From: JADGHQ01 sp045805385
GTDB lineage: Bacteria; Actinomycetota; Thermoleophilia; Solirubrobacterales; Thermoleophilaceae
Assembly (NCBI GenBank): GCA_045805385.1
Contig: JBJMLG010000029.1
Span: 1-8,848, forward strand
Reading direction: 5' to 3'
DNA: 8,848 nucleotides
Part shown: positions 1-6,162 of the stretch, piece by piece
Layout of the letters: each line of letters starts with the position of its first letter
How positions within the stretch are numbered: position 1 is the first letter of the stretch
Program-made: the position numbers and the translations under genes
Notes under the pieces: model-generated
What the model saw: only the letters and a program-made list of their open reading frames with translations
Told to the model about the DNA's origin: nothing
Databases searched by the model: none

Positions 1-536
1 AGTCGCTCGAGCGTGAGCGCCAGATGGGCGCCGCGCTTGGTCTGCGCCACCGCGTGGATCTCGTCGACGATCACCCACTCGGCGTCGCGGAGCATCTCGC
101 GCGCCTGCGAGGTGAGGATGAGGTAGAGCGACTCCGGCGTGGTGATCAGGATGTCCGGCGGCTTGCGCATCATCGCCTGGCGCTCGCGCTGCGGAGTGTC
201 GCCGGTCCGGAGCGCAACGGTGATGTCGCCGCCGATGCCCTGGAGCGGCGCCCGCAGGTTGCGCTCGATGTCGTACGAGAGCGCCTTCAGCGGCGACACG
301 TACACGAGGCGCGTGCGCCGCTCGCCCTCGGGCAGCGGATTCGCGACGAGCCGGTCGAGGCCCCAGAGGAACGCCGCGAGCGTCTTTCCGGAGCCAGTCG
401 GGGCCGACAGCAGCACGCTCTCCCCACGCGCGATGGCGGGCCAGGCCTGGGTTTGCGCCTTGGTCGGCTCCGCGAAGGCACGCAGGAACCAATCGCGAAC
501 CTGTGGGGTGAAGCTTTGCAGCGGATCGACTTTCAT
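1..536 (-). CDS. lhr: Lhr-family ATP-dependent DNA helicase, N-terminal part (runs off left edge)
   Basis: Only the first 178 residues are in the window; the gene continues past position 1. Reading the minus strand from an ATG at 536 gives an SF2 helicase RecA-1 domain in the expected order: Q-motif-like TKAQ around residues 25-28, Walker A APTGSGKT at 45-52, motif Ia PLKAL at 82-86, TTPESL at 132-137 and a DEIH box (motif II) at 158-161. The combination of SPLKAL, TTPESLY and DEIH is typical of Lhr (large helicase-related) proteins, which are very long 3'-5' DNA or DNA:RNA translocases linked to DNA repair in actinobacteria. A GTG three codons upstream (545) is an alternative start; ATG 536 matches the usual short leader before the Q motif. 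The gene is divergent from the signalling operon, with about 130 bases between the starts. The C-terminal Lhr-specific domains cannot be checked here. Confidence 0.9.
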   Translation of the reverse strand, partial: MKVDPLQSFTPQVRDWFLRAFAEPTKAQTQAWPAIARGESVLLSAPTGSGKTLAAFLWGLDRLVANPLPEGERRTRLVYVSPLKALSYDIERNLRAPLQGIGGDITVALRTGDTPQRERQAMMRKPPDILITTPESLYLILTSQAREMLRDAEWVIVDEIHAVAQTKRGAHLALTLER

Positions 537-666
537 CCGACCCACCAGCGTACTGCGGCGGGCGCGGATCCCCCAGACTTGGGCAACCTGGTCTCCGGTC
601 AGAGGGGGCACGGGGGTGTGGCTAACCGTATGGGCGCTAATTCCGCATGACTTCACAATTCCTGCA
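537..666. promoter_or_regulatory. Divergent intergenic region (helicase / signalling operon) with a possible leaderless promoter
   Basis: This 130-base spacer must carry the promoters for both divergent genes. On the plus strand the hexamer CACAAT at 654-659 matches 4 of 6 bases of the -10 consensus TATAAT and ends 7 bases before the GTG at 667. That would place transcription start at or very near the start codon (leaderless mRNA), which fits the lack of a Shine-Dalgarno sequence in front of this GTG. No convincing -35 hexamer lies 16-18 bases upstream. A purine run (AGAGGGGG, 601-608) sits 7 bases before an in-frame upstream GTG at 616, so an N-terminally longer regulator cannot be fully excluded. 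I see no clear helicase promoter on the minus strand. Confidence 0.3.
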
Positions 667-1029
667 GTGGCACTGACAGTCCTGATCGTGGACGACCATC
701 CAAGTTTCCGGGCGTCCGCTCGGCTTCTGCTGGAAGCGGAGGGCTATGACGTGGTCGGCGAATCCGAGGACGGGATGAGCGGGTTGATGGACGCCCGCCG
801 GCTCCAGCCCGACATCGTGCTGCTCGACGTGCAGCTGCCGGACCTAGACGGGTTCGACGTGGCCGCCCGGCTCACCGGCGACGACAACCCGCCGCACGTC
901 GTTCTCACCTCGAGCCGCGAGCTGTCCGACTACGGGCCGCTCGTGTCGCGCAGCGGAGCGCGGGGCTTCGTACCGAAGTCCGAGCTCAGCGGCGAGGCCA
1001 TCGAGGCGCTCGTTCCCACGGTCTCGTGA
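667..1029 (+). CDS. Receiver-only (single-domain) response regulator
   Basis: This 120-residue protein is a complete CheY-like receiver domain with no output domain. The acidic pair D9/D10 (VLIVDDH), the phosphoacceptor D54 (IVLLDVQLPD), the switch serine S82 (VVLTSS) and K104 (GFVPK) are all present and correctly spaced, so it should accept a phosphoryl group. With no DNA-binding part it probably acts as a phosphate sink or shuttle, or by protein-protein contact. GTG 667 is chosen because it places the first beta-strand at the N-terminus, as in NarL-type receivers; an in-frame GTG at 616 would add 17 residues. The stop overlaps the kinase start by 4 bases (GTGA), indicating translational coupling. 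The receiver is intact and the end is a clean TGA, so I do not regard it as a truncated LuxR-type regulator. Confidence 0.88.
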   Translation: MALTVLIVDDHPSFRASARLLLEAEGYDVVGESEDGMSGLMDARRLQPDIVLLDVQLPDLDGFDVAARLTGDDNPPHVVLTSSRELSDYGPLVSRSGARGFVPKSELSGEAIEALVPTVS

Positions 1030-2024
1030 CCGCGCGCCGCGTCCGCTCGACGGCAGACCGCGCCGAGGCGCTCGAGGACCTCCTCTCGCGGGCGGCCTCC
1101 GCTCCGGCGAGGAGCGAGCTCCGGGAGGAACTTGCCCGCGTGCTCGGCGACCGCTCGCTGCGCGTCGTCTACTGGTACGAGCGCAAGGAGCGCTACGTGG
1201 ACCGCCGCGGACGAACCGTCGAGCTGCCCGAGCCGGGCGATCCAAAGCGCGCCTGGACGCCGGTGGTGCACGGCGGCCGCCCGGTCGCGGCGATCGTGCA
1301 CGAGGCGGGGCTCGCCGGCGACAAGGAGGTGGCACGCGCAGCCGCCAGGCTGGGACCGGTCTTCGAGCGCGAGGGAATCGAGGCGCAGCTGCGCGCGGCG
1401 CTTGCCTCGGCCCGCTCGGCGCGCAGCAGGATCCTCGAGGCCGAGCAGAAGTCGCGCCGGCGCCTCGAGCGTGACCTGCACGACGGCGCGCAGCAGCGGC
1501 TCGTGTCGCTGGCGCTCGAGCTGAAGATGGCGCGCGCGAAGATCGAGAAGGACCCGGCGGGCGCGGGCGAGATGCTCGACCGCGCCGACGAGGGGCTGCG
1601 CCACGCGATCGAGGAGGTCCGCGAGATTGCGCGGGGCATCCACCCCGCTGTGCTCACCGACCGCGGGCTCAAGCCGGCGCTGTCCGGGCTCGCGGGCCGC
1701 TCGCCGGTCCCGGTCGATCTGGACGTCCTTATGCGAGATCGAATGCCCGAGCGGGTGGAGGCGGCGGTCTACTTCGTGGTCGCGGAGGCGCTCACAAACG
1801 TCGCCAAGCACGCGGAGGCGTCCTCCGTGTCCGTCAACGTAGTGCAGAAGAACGACATGGCTCTCGTACAGGTCAAAGACGACGGTGTTGGCGGCGCCGA
1901 CATACGGCGCGGCTCCGGTCTCAACGGACTTGCGGATAGAGTCGCCGCGCTGGATGGTCAACTCGAGGTCGACAGCTATCCCGGTGAAGGCACGGTTATC
2001 TATGCGGAGATCCCATGCGCGTAG
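1026..2024 (+). CDS. Soluble NarL-family sensor histidine kinase (HisKA_3 + HATPase_c)
   Basis: The 332-residue protein has no hydrophobic stretch long enough for a membrane helix, so it is predicted to be cytosolic. Residues about 20-115 (with YWYERKERYVD, then VVHGGRPVAAIVH) resemble the degenerate GAF-like input region seen before many actinobacterial kinases of this type; the ligand is unknown. A charged, probably coiled-coil linker (about 117-150) leads into the HisKA_3 dimerisation box RDLHDGAQQRL with phosphoacceptor H152. The ATPase domain shows the N box (E254, N258, K261, H262), G1 DDGVGG at 285-290 and a G2-like GSGLNGL at 296-302. The GTG start lies inside the stop of the preceding receiver gene, and the 3' end overlaps the next regulator by 10 bases. 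The last ~60 codons use noticeably more A/T-ending codons than the rest of the gene. Likely partners are both flanking regulators. Confidence 0.92.
   Translation: MTARRVRSTADRAEALEDLLSRAASAPARSELREELARVLGDRSLRVVYWYERKERYVDRRGRTVELPEPGDPKRAWTPVVHGGRPVAAIVHEAGLAGDKEVARAAARLGPVFEREGIEAQLRAALASARSARSRILEAEQKSRRRLERDLHDGAQQRLVSLALELKMARAKIEKDPAGAGEMLDRADEGLRHAIEEVREIARGIHPAVLTDRGLKPALSGLAGRSPVPVDLDVLMRDRMPERVEAAVYFVVAEALTNVAKHAEASSVSVNVVQKNDMALVQVKDDGVGGADIRRGSGLNGLADRVAALDGQLEVDSYPGEGTVIYAEIPCA
2006..2010 (+). promoter_or_regulatory. Ribosome binding site for the LuxR-type regulator
   Basis: GGAGA lies 4 bases before the ATG at 2015, within the last codons of the kinase gene. It supports ATG 2015 as the start and means the regulator can be initiated independently or by ribosomes finishing the kinase (10-base overlap). 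Confidence 0.5.
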
Positions 2025-2659
2025 TGGTCGCTGAAGACTCGGTGCTTCTGCGAGAGGGCGTGGTGCGCCTGCTCGAGGAGGCGGAGTTCGACGTCGTGGC
2101 CCAGGCCGGCGACGCCGACGACCTGCTGCGCAAGGTCGCCGCCCACAAGCCCGACGTGGCGATCGTGGACGTGCGCATGCCGCCCACGAACACCGACGAC
2201 GGCCTCCGCGCCGCCCAGAAGATTCGCGCGGAGCACCCCGACACCGGCGTGCTCGTGCTGTCCCAGTACGTGGAGGAGGGCTACGCCCTCGAGCTGCTGG
2301 CCGAGAACGCCGAGGGCGTCGGCTACCTGCTGAAGGACCGGATCGCCGACATCGAGCGCTTCACCGACAGCGTCAGGCGCGTGGCCGAGGGGGGTTCCGC
2401 GCTCGACCCCGAGGTGGTCGCGCAGCTGCTCGGCCGCCGCCGCCGAGAAGACCCGCTCGAGGCGCTCACCCCGCGCGAGCGCGAAGTGCTCGGCCTGATG
2501 GCCGAGGGCCGCTCGAACAACGCGATCGCCGAGCAGCTCGTCGTCACCGAGCGGGCCGTGGAGAAGCACGTGACGAGCATCTTCGGGAAGCTCGGCCTCA
2601 CGCCCACGGCCGAGGACCACCGCCGCGTCCTGGCGGTGCTCACCTACCTCCAAGCCTAG
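2015..2659 (+). CDS. NarL/LuxR-family DNA-binding response regulator
   Basis: This 214-residue protein has a receiver domain (about 1-120) and a C-terminal LuxR-type helix-turn-helix (about 151-195). In the receiver, E7/D8 form the acidic pocket, D52 (VAIVDVRMPP) is the phosphoacceptor, S83 is the switch residue and K107 (GYLLKD) the conserved lysine. A slightly long loop after D52 (PPTNTDDG) is typical of this actinobacterial subgroup. The HTH begins with LTPREREVLGLMAEG and contains NNAIAEQLVVTERAVEKHV, matching the family's recognition region. It should bind DNA as a dimer when phosphorylated by the kinase encoded immediately upstream, with which it overlaps by 10 bases. Plausible targets are its own operon and the downstream ABC genes; no operator can be identified from the sequence alone. 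Symbols such as devR, liaR or vraR would be over-assignment. Confidence 0.93.
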   Translation: MRVVVAEDSVLLREGVVRLLEEAEFDVVAQAGDADDLLRKVAAHKPDVAIVDVRMPPTNTDDGLRAAQKIRAEHPDTGVLVLSQYVEEGYALELLAENAEGVGYLLKDRIADIERFTDSVRRVAEGGSALDPEVVAQLLGRRRREDPLEALTPREREVLGLMAEGRSNNAIAEQLVVTERAVEKHVTSIFGKLGLTPTAEDHRRVLAVLTYLQA

Positions 2660-2660
2660 G

Positions 2661-2712
2661 CCGGCTTACTTCAGAAAATGTAGTGCGGGTATCCCCACCC
2701 GCAAGAAGCCGG
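2661..2712 (+). repeat. Nested inverted repeat between the signalling operon and the ABC genes
   Basis: An outer perfect 7-base pair of arms, CCGGCTT (2661-2667) and AAGCCGG (2706-2712), encloses an inner perfect hairpin, TGCGGGT (2684-2690) and ACCCGCA (2697-2703), with a six-base loop ATCCCC. It begins two bases after the regulator's stop codon. No T-run follows, only a C-rich stretch. It could be a U-tract-less terminator or attenuator for the signalling operon, a structured 5' leader of the ABC transcript, or a protein operator; the sequence does not decide among these. The base pairing is seen directly; the function is inferred. Confidence 0.5.
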
Positions 2713-2780
2713 GTCCCCCCAGTGGAATCTCCGGCCCCATCGGCCACCATCGTGCGGTTCCCCTGTCCCGCTCCGGATCG

Positions 2781-2786
2781 AAAGGA
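2781..2786 (+). promoter_or_regulatory. Ribosome binding site that fixes the TTG start of the ABC ATPase
   Basis: AAAGGA lies 9 bases before a TTG at 2796. No ATG or GTG nearby in this frame would keep the first beta-strand of the ATPase, so this site decides in favour of the rare TTG start. Confidence 0.6.
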
Positions 2787-2795
2787 CTCGCAACC

Positions 2796-3524
2796 TTGTC
2801 TTCCCCCCTCATCGTCTCGGCCGTAGACGTCCGTCGTCGTTATGGCGAAGGCGACGCTGCGGTGGATGCCCTCGACGGCGTGACCGTCGGCTTTCCGAAG
2901 GGCCAGTTCACGGCCATCATGGGGCCGTCCGGCTCCGGCAAGTCCACGCTCATGCACATCCTCGCGGGACTCGACCGGCCCACCACGGGCTCGGTCGCGG
3001 TCGACGGCGTCGAGCTCGGTGAGCTCGACGACAAGAAGCTCACCCAGCTTCGGCGCGACAAGTTCGGCTTCATCTTCCAGTTCTTCAACCTGCTCCCGAT
3101 CCTCACGGCGGAGGAGAACATCACCCTGCCGACGAAGCTGGCCGGCCAGAAGCCCGACCCGGCCTGGCTCGACGAGCTGATCGAGGCCGTGGGCATCTCG
3201 GACCGGCGCAAGCACAAGCCGTCGGAGCTGTCCGGTGGCCAGCAGCAGCGCGTGGCAGTGGCCCGTGCCCTGCTCACCCGCCCCGCCGTGGTGTTCGCCG
3301 ACGAGCCGACCGGCAACCTCGACTCCGTGGCCGGCGAGGAGGTCCTCGCCATGCTTCGCCGCGCAGTCGACGACTACGGCCAGACCGTGGTCATGGTGAC
3401 CCACGACCCGACGGCCGCCTCGGTGGCGGACCGCATCGTGGTGCTGAAGGACGGCAAGGTCGTGAGCGAAGGCCCGGCCGGCGACCGCAGCGAGGTCGTC
3501 GACCTGATGCGCGAGGTCGCCTGA
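2796..3524 (+). CDS. ABC transporter ATP-binding protein, MacB/LolD type
   Basis: The 242-residue nucleotide-binding subunit has all canonical motifs: Walker A GPSGSGKST at 43-51, Q-loop Q95, signature LSGGQQQR at 145-152, Walker B VVFADEP at 165-171, D-loop NLDS from 174 and switch H203. The stretch FQFFNLLPILTAEENI after the Q-loop is characteristic of the MacB/LolD/FtsE-like group that pairs with FtsX-type permeases. Such pairs do not import solutes; they drive export or mechanotransmission across the cytoplasmic membrane (peptides, lipoproteins, antibiotics, cell-wall control). The start is TTG, supported by AAAGGA 9 bases upstream. The permease starts 1 base after this gene's stop, so the two are co-translated. 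The substrate cannot be read from the sequence. Confidence 0.95.
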   Translation: MSSPLIVSAVDVRRRYGEGDAAVDALDGVTVGFPKGQFTAIMGPSGSGKSTLMHILAGLDRPTTGSVAVDGVELGELDDKKLTQLRRDKFGFIFQFFNLLPILTAEENITLPTKLAGQKPDPAWLDELIEAVGISDRRKHKPSELSGGQQQRVAVARALLTRPAVVFADEPTGNLDSVAGEEVLAMLRRAVDDYGQTVVMVTHDPTAASVADRIVVLKDGKVVSEGPAGDRSEVVDLMREVA

Positions 3525-3525
3525 C

Positions 3526-6087
3526 ATGCTCGCCACCTCGCTCAGGGGGCTTACCGAGAGGAAGCTCCGCACTTTCCTGACCGCATTTGCGGTGGTGCTC
3601 GGCGTAGCCCTGATCTCGGGCACCTACATCCTCACGGACACGATCTCGAAGACCTTCGACGGCGTCTTCACGCAGGTCACGAAGGGCATCGACGTGACCG
3701 TGACGCCCCACAAGGCGTTCAACGACAGCAACCAGGGCCAGAACCCGCCGGCGTTCAGCGCGGCCATCCTGAAGCAGACCCAGCAGGTGCCGGGTGTGCA
3801 GAAGGCCGTCGGCGGCGTGTTCGACCAGGGCAGCATCATCGGCAAGAACGGCAAGAAGGTCGGCTCGAACACCACGCCGAACTTCGTGACGAACGTCGAG
3901 CCAGAGCCGTTCAACGCGTTCAACTACGTGAGCGGTCGCGCGCCGACGGGCCCCGGGCAGGTGGCGCTCGACAAGCACACCGCCTCCAAGGAGGGCTGGA
4001 AGGTCGGCGACAAGGTGAAGGTGCTCGGCCACTCGGCCGCACAGACCTACACGCTCGTCGGCATCGCCAAGTTCGGCGATCTGAACTCGGTGGCCGGCGC
4101 CGGTATCGCGGTGATGACCACGCCCGATGCGCAGCGGATCCTCGACAAGGTGGGCCGCTTCGATTCGGTCGACATCCAGGCCGCCCCGGGCGTGAGCGCG
4201 GACCAGCTGTCTGCGCGCGTGCGTGCGGACCTGCCCAACTCGGTCACTGTCCGGACTGGCAAGGAGCAGGGCCGCCAGGACTCGAAGGACGTCAAGGACG
4301 GCTTCAACTTCATCAAGGTCCTGCTGCTGGTGTTCGCGGGCGTGGCCCTGTTCGTGGGCGCGTTCATGATCTTCAACGCGTTCTCGATCACGATCGCCCA
4401 GCGCACGCGTGAGCTCTCGATGCTGCGCACGCTCGGCGCCTCGCGCCGCCAGGTGCTGAATGCCGTGACCGGCGAGGCGCTGATCGTCGGCTTCACCGCC
4501 TCGGTGATCGGCCTGCTCGCGGGCATCGGCCTCGCGCCGGCCCTGAAGGCGCTGTTCAAAGCGGTCGGCGCGGAGCTGCCTTCGGGTGGCACCGTGATCG
4601 AGACCCGCACCATCGTCGTGTCCCTCGTCGTCGGCACGCTGGTTACGCTCGTCGCCAGCCTCGGCCCGGCGGTGCGCGCGACCCGCATCTCGCCGATCGA
4701 GGGCGTCCGCGAGGGCGCCGAGATCGGGGGCGGCCGCCTGGCGCGGCTGAAGACCCCGCTCGCCATCGGCATCTCGGTGCTCGGCATCGCGCTTCTCGCC
4801 TTTGGCCTCTTCGGCGGCCAGTCGGGCGGCGCGGCAATGGGCCCGGTCGGCGGCGGCGCGGCGCTGCTGTTCCTCGGCACCGCGCTCGTGAGCTCGCGCT
4901 TCGTGAAGCCGCTGTCCACCGCGATCGGCGGCCCGCTCGAGCGCGCCTTCGGCGTGACCGGCCAGCTCGCCCGCGAGAACAGCGTTCGCAACCCCGGCCG
5001 TACGGCCGGCACGGCGGCCGCGCTCATGATCGGTCTGGCGCTGGTGATCTTCGTGACCATCTTCGCCGCCGGTCTGCGCCACTCGATCGACAACGCGATC
5101 GGCAAGAGCGTCACCGCGTCGTTCGTGGTCGAGAACAAGGACGGCTGGTCGCTCATTCCCGGCAGCACCGCCAACGCGGTCGAGAACGTGAACGGCGTCA
5201 GCGGCACGTCGTCGGTCGGAACCGCGCCCGGTCAGGTCAAGGGCATCGGCAGCGCCGACGGCATCAGCGGCATCGAGCCCGCCACGTTCACGCAGCTCTT
5301 CCACCTCGAGTGGAAGAAGGGCTCGGACGCGACGGCCCGCTCGCTCACCGACAGCGGCGTGCTAGTCAGCTCGTCGTGGGCTGACAGCCACAAGAAGAAG
5401 GTCGGCGACGCGCTCGTGGTCAAGACCCAGTCGGGCAAGCAGGTCCCGCTCACGATCCAGGGGACGTACAAGAACAACGCGCACTCCCTGGGCGACCTCA
5501 CGATCACCAACGCGCTGATGGCCCGCGACTTCGGCCAGAAGCAGACGCAGTACATCTTCGTCGGCACCAAGCCCGGCGCGAACGCCGACCAGGTGAAGAG
5601 CCAGGCGGAATCCGTGCTCAAGAGCCAGTACCCGACGACGGAGATCGTGACGAAGGACGGCTTCAAGGACACCCAGACCAAGTGGGTCAACGGGATCCTG
5701 TCCTTCTTCTACGTGCTGCTCTCGCTCGCGGTGATCGTGTCGCTGTTCGGGATCGTGAACACGCTCGTCCTCGCGATCTACGAGCGCACGCGCGAGATCG
5801 GCATGATCCGCGCGGTCGGCGGCTCACGCAAGCAGGTCAAGCGGATCGTGCGCTACGAGTCGGTCATCACCGCACTCATCGGCGCGACGCTCGGAACGGT
5901 GCTCGGGATCTTCTTCGCGATCATCGTCTCGAGGCCGCTCGCCTCGGAGGGCTTCTCGCTGTCATTCCCGATCGGGACCCTGATCTTCCTGCTCATCCTG
6001 GCGGCGATCGCCGGGGTGCTGGCGGCGATCACTCCCGCCCGGCGCGCGGCGAAGCTCGACGTGCTCAAAGCACTGGCGTACGAATAG
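3526..6087 (+). CDS. ABC transporter permease with duplicated FtsX/MacB-like halves
   Basis: The 853-residue membrane protein pairs with the ATPase directly upstream. I see about ten hydrophobic segments near residues 14-37, 262-289, 314-340, 362-383, 410-430, 440-458, 495-518, 722-750, 778-800 and 815-837. Two large polar extracytoplasmic domains (about 38-261 and 519-721, MacB periplasmic-core-like) alternate with two FtsX domains. The duplication shows in the matching cytoplasmic coupling segments AQRTRELSMLRTLGASRRQV (291-310) and YERTREIGMIRAVGGSRKQV (752-771), and in the endings PAVRATRISPIEGV (381-394) and TPARRAAKLDVLKA (836-849). This is the long actinobacterial form, as opposed to the shorter 4-helix MacB or FtsX. 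The N-terminal helix would act as an uncleaved anchor. The ATG at 3526 follows the ATPase stop by 1 base. Export of a hydrophobic or peptide substrate, or a cell-envelope role, is the family expectation; no substrate can be named. Confidence 0.94.
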   Translation: MLATSLRGLTERKLRTFLTAFAVVLGVALISGTYILTDTISKTFDGVFTQVTKGIDVTVTPHKAFNDSNQGQNPPAFSAAILKQTQQVPGVQKAVGGVFDQGSIIGKNGKKVGSNTTPNFVTNVEPEPFNAFNYVSGRAPTGPGQVALDKHTASKEGWKVGDKVKVLGHSAAQTYTLVGIAKFGDLNSVAGAGIAVMTTPDAQRILDKVGRFDSVDIQAAPGVSADQLSARVRADLPNSVTVRTGKEQGRQDSKDVKDGFNFIKVLLLVFAGVALFVGAFMIFNAFSITIAQRTRELSMLRTLGASRRQVLNAVTGEALIVGFTASVIGLLAGIGLAPALKALFKAVGAELPSGGTVIETRTIVVSLVVGTLVTLVASLGPAVRATRISPIEGVREGAEIGGGRLARLKTPLAIGISVLGIALLAFGLFGGQSGGAAMGPVGGGAALLFLGTALVSSRFVKPLSTAIGGPLERAFGVTGQLARENSVRNPGRTAGTAAALMIGLALVIFVTIFAAGLRHSIDNAIGKSVTASFVVENKDGWSLIPGSTANAVENVNGVSGTSSVGTAPGQVKGIGSADGISGIEPATFTQLFHLEWKKGSDATARSLTDSGVLVSSSWADSHKKKVGDALVVKTQSGKQVPLTIQGTYKNNAHSLGDLTITNALMARDFGQKQTQYIFVGTKPGANADQVKSQAESVLKSQYPTTEIVTKDGFKDTQTKWVNGILSFFYVLLSLAVIVSLFGIVNTLVLAIYERTREIGMIRAVGGSRKQVKRIVRYESVITALIGATLGTVLGIFFAIIVSRPLASEGFSLSFPIGTLIFLLILAAIAGVLAAITPARRAAKLDVLKALAYE

Positions 6088-6114
6088 GAAGAGCCGGAAC
6101 TCCGGTCCAGCCAC

Positions 6115-6142
6115 GGCCGGCCGCGACATCTCGCGGCCGGCC
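6115..6142. terminator. Bidirectional hairpin terminator between convergent genes
   Basis: A perfect 12-bp stem, GGCCGGCCGCGA (6115-6126) against TCGCGGCCGGCC (6131-6142), closes on a four-base loop CATC. It lies 27 bases after the permease stop and 20 bases beyond the glycosylase stop on the other strand, exactly where a shared terminator is expected. There is no U-tract on either strand, as is common for actinobacterial hairpin terminators. A smaller CCGG/CCGG repeat (6094-6105) lies just upstream. Confidence 0.8.
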
Positions 6143-6162
6143 ATCGGCTGGATCCTCGCCGG

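Larger units (their letters stand above)
2660..2795 (+). promoter_or_regulatory. Upstream region of the ABC transporter operon
   Basis: This 136-base gap is the largest on the plus strand and is the likely place for a promoter of the two ABC genes. It contains a short AT-richer patch (2666-2683) and the nested inverted repeat. I find no -35/-10 pair with good matches and correct spacing, so read-through from the signalling operon remains possible. Confidence 0.35.

Noticed and set aside
24..650. Plus-strand open frames opposite the helicase (24-650 and the upstream part of 139-1029)
   Set aside because: The minus strand encodes an unmistakable Lhr helicase. The 139 start only extends the receiver gene backwards through the helicase and intergenic region; the regulator itself starts at 667.
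647..676. A short ATG-started peptide frame (MTSQFLQWH) overlapping the receiver start, possibly a leader peptide
   Set aside because: Nine codons, no Shine-Dalgarno sequence, out of frame with the receiver and no regulatory residue pattern. Best explained by chance.
844..1961. Minus-strand frames of 163 and 343 codons opposite the kinase
   Set aside because: No start-site signal or domain, and composition typical of antisense frames; the plus strand has H-box, N-box and G-box motifs.
3391..5304. A 637-codon open frame on the minus strand opposite the ABC genes
   Set aside because: It is rich in Arg, His, Asp and Ala with no domain or membrane pattern, and lies opposite a permease with clear family motifs. 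Long antisense frames are expected in DNA with high third-position GC.
6088..6162. Palindromic sequence after the permease as a possible attachment site or mobile-element end
   Set aside because: No integrase, transposase or target duplication nearby. Its place between two convergent stop codons fits a terminator.
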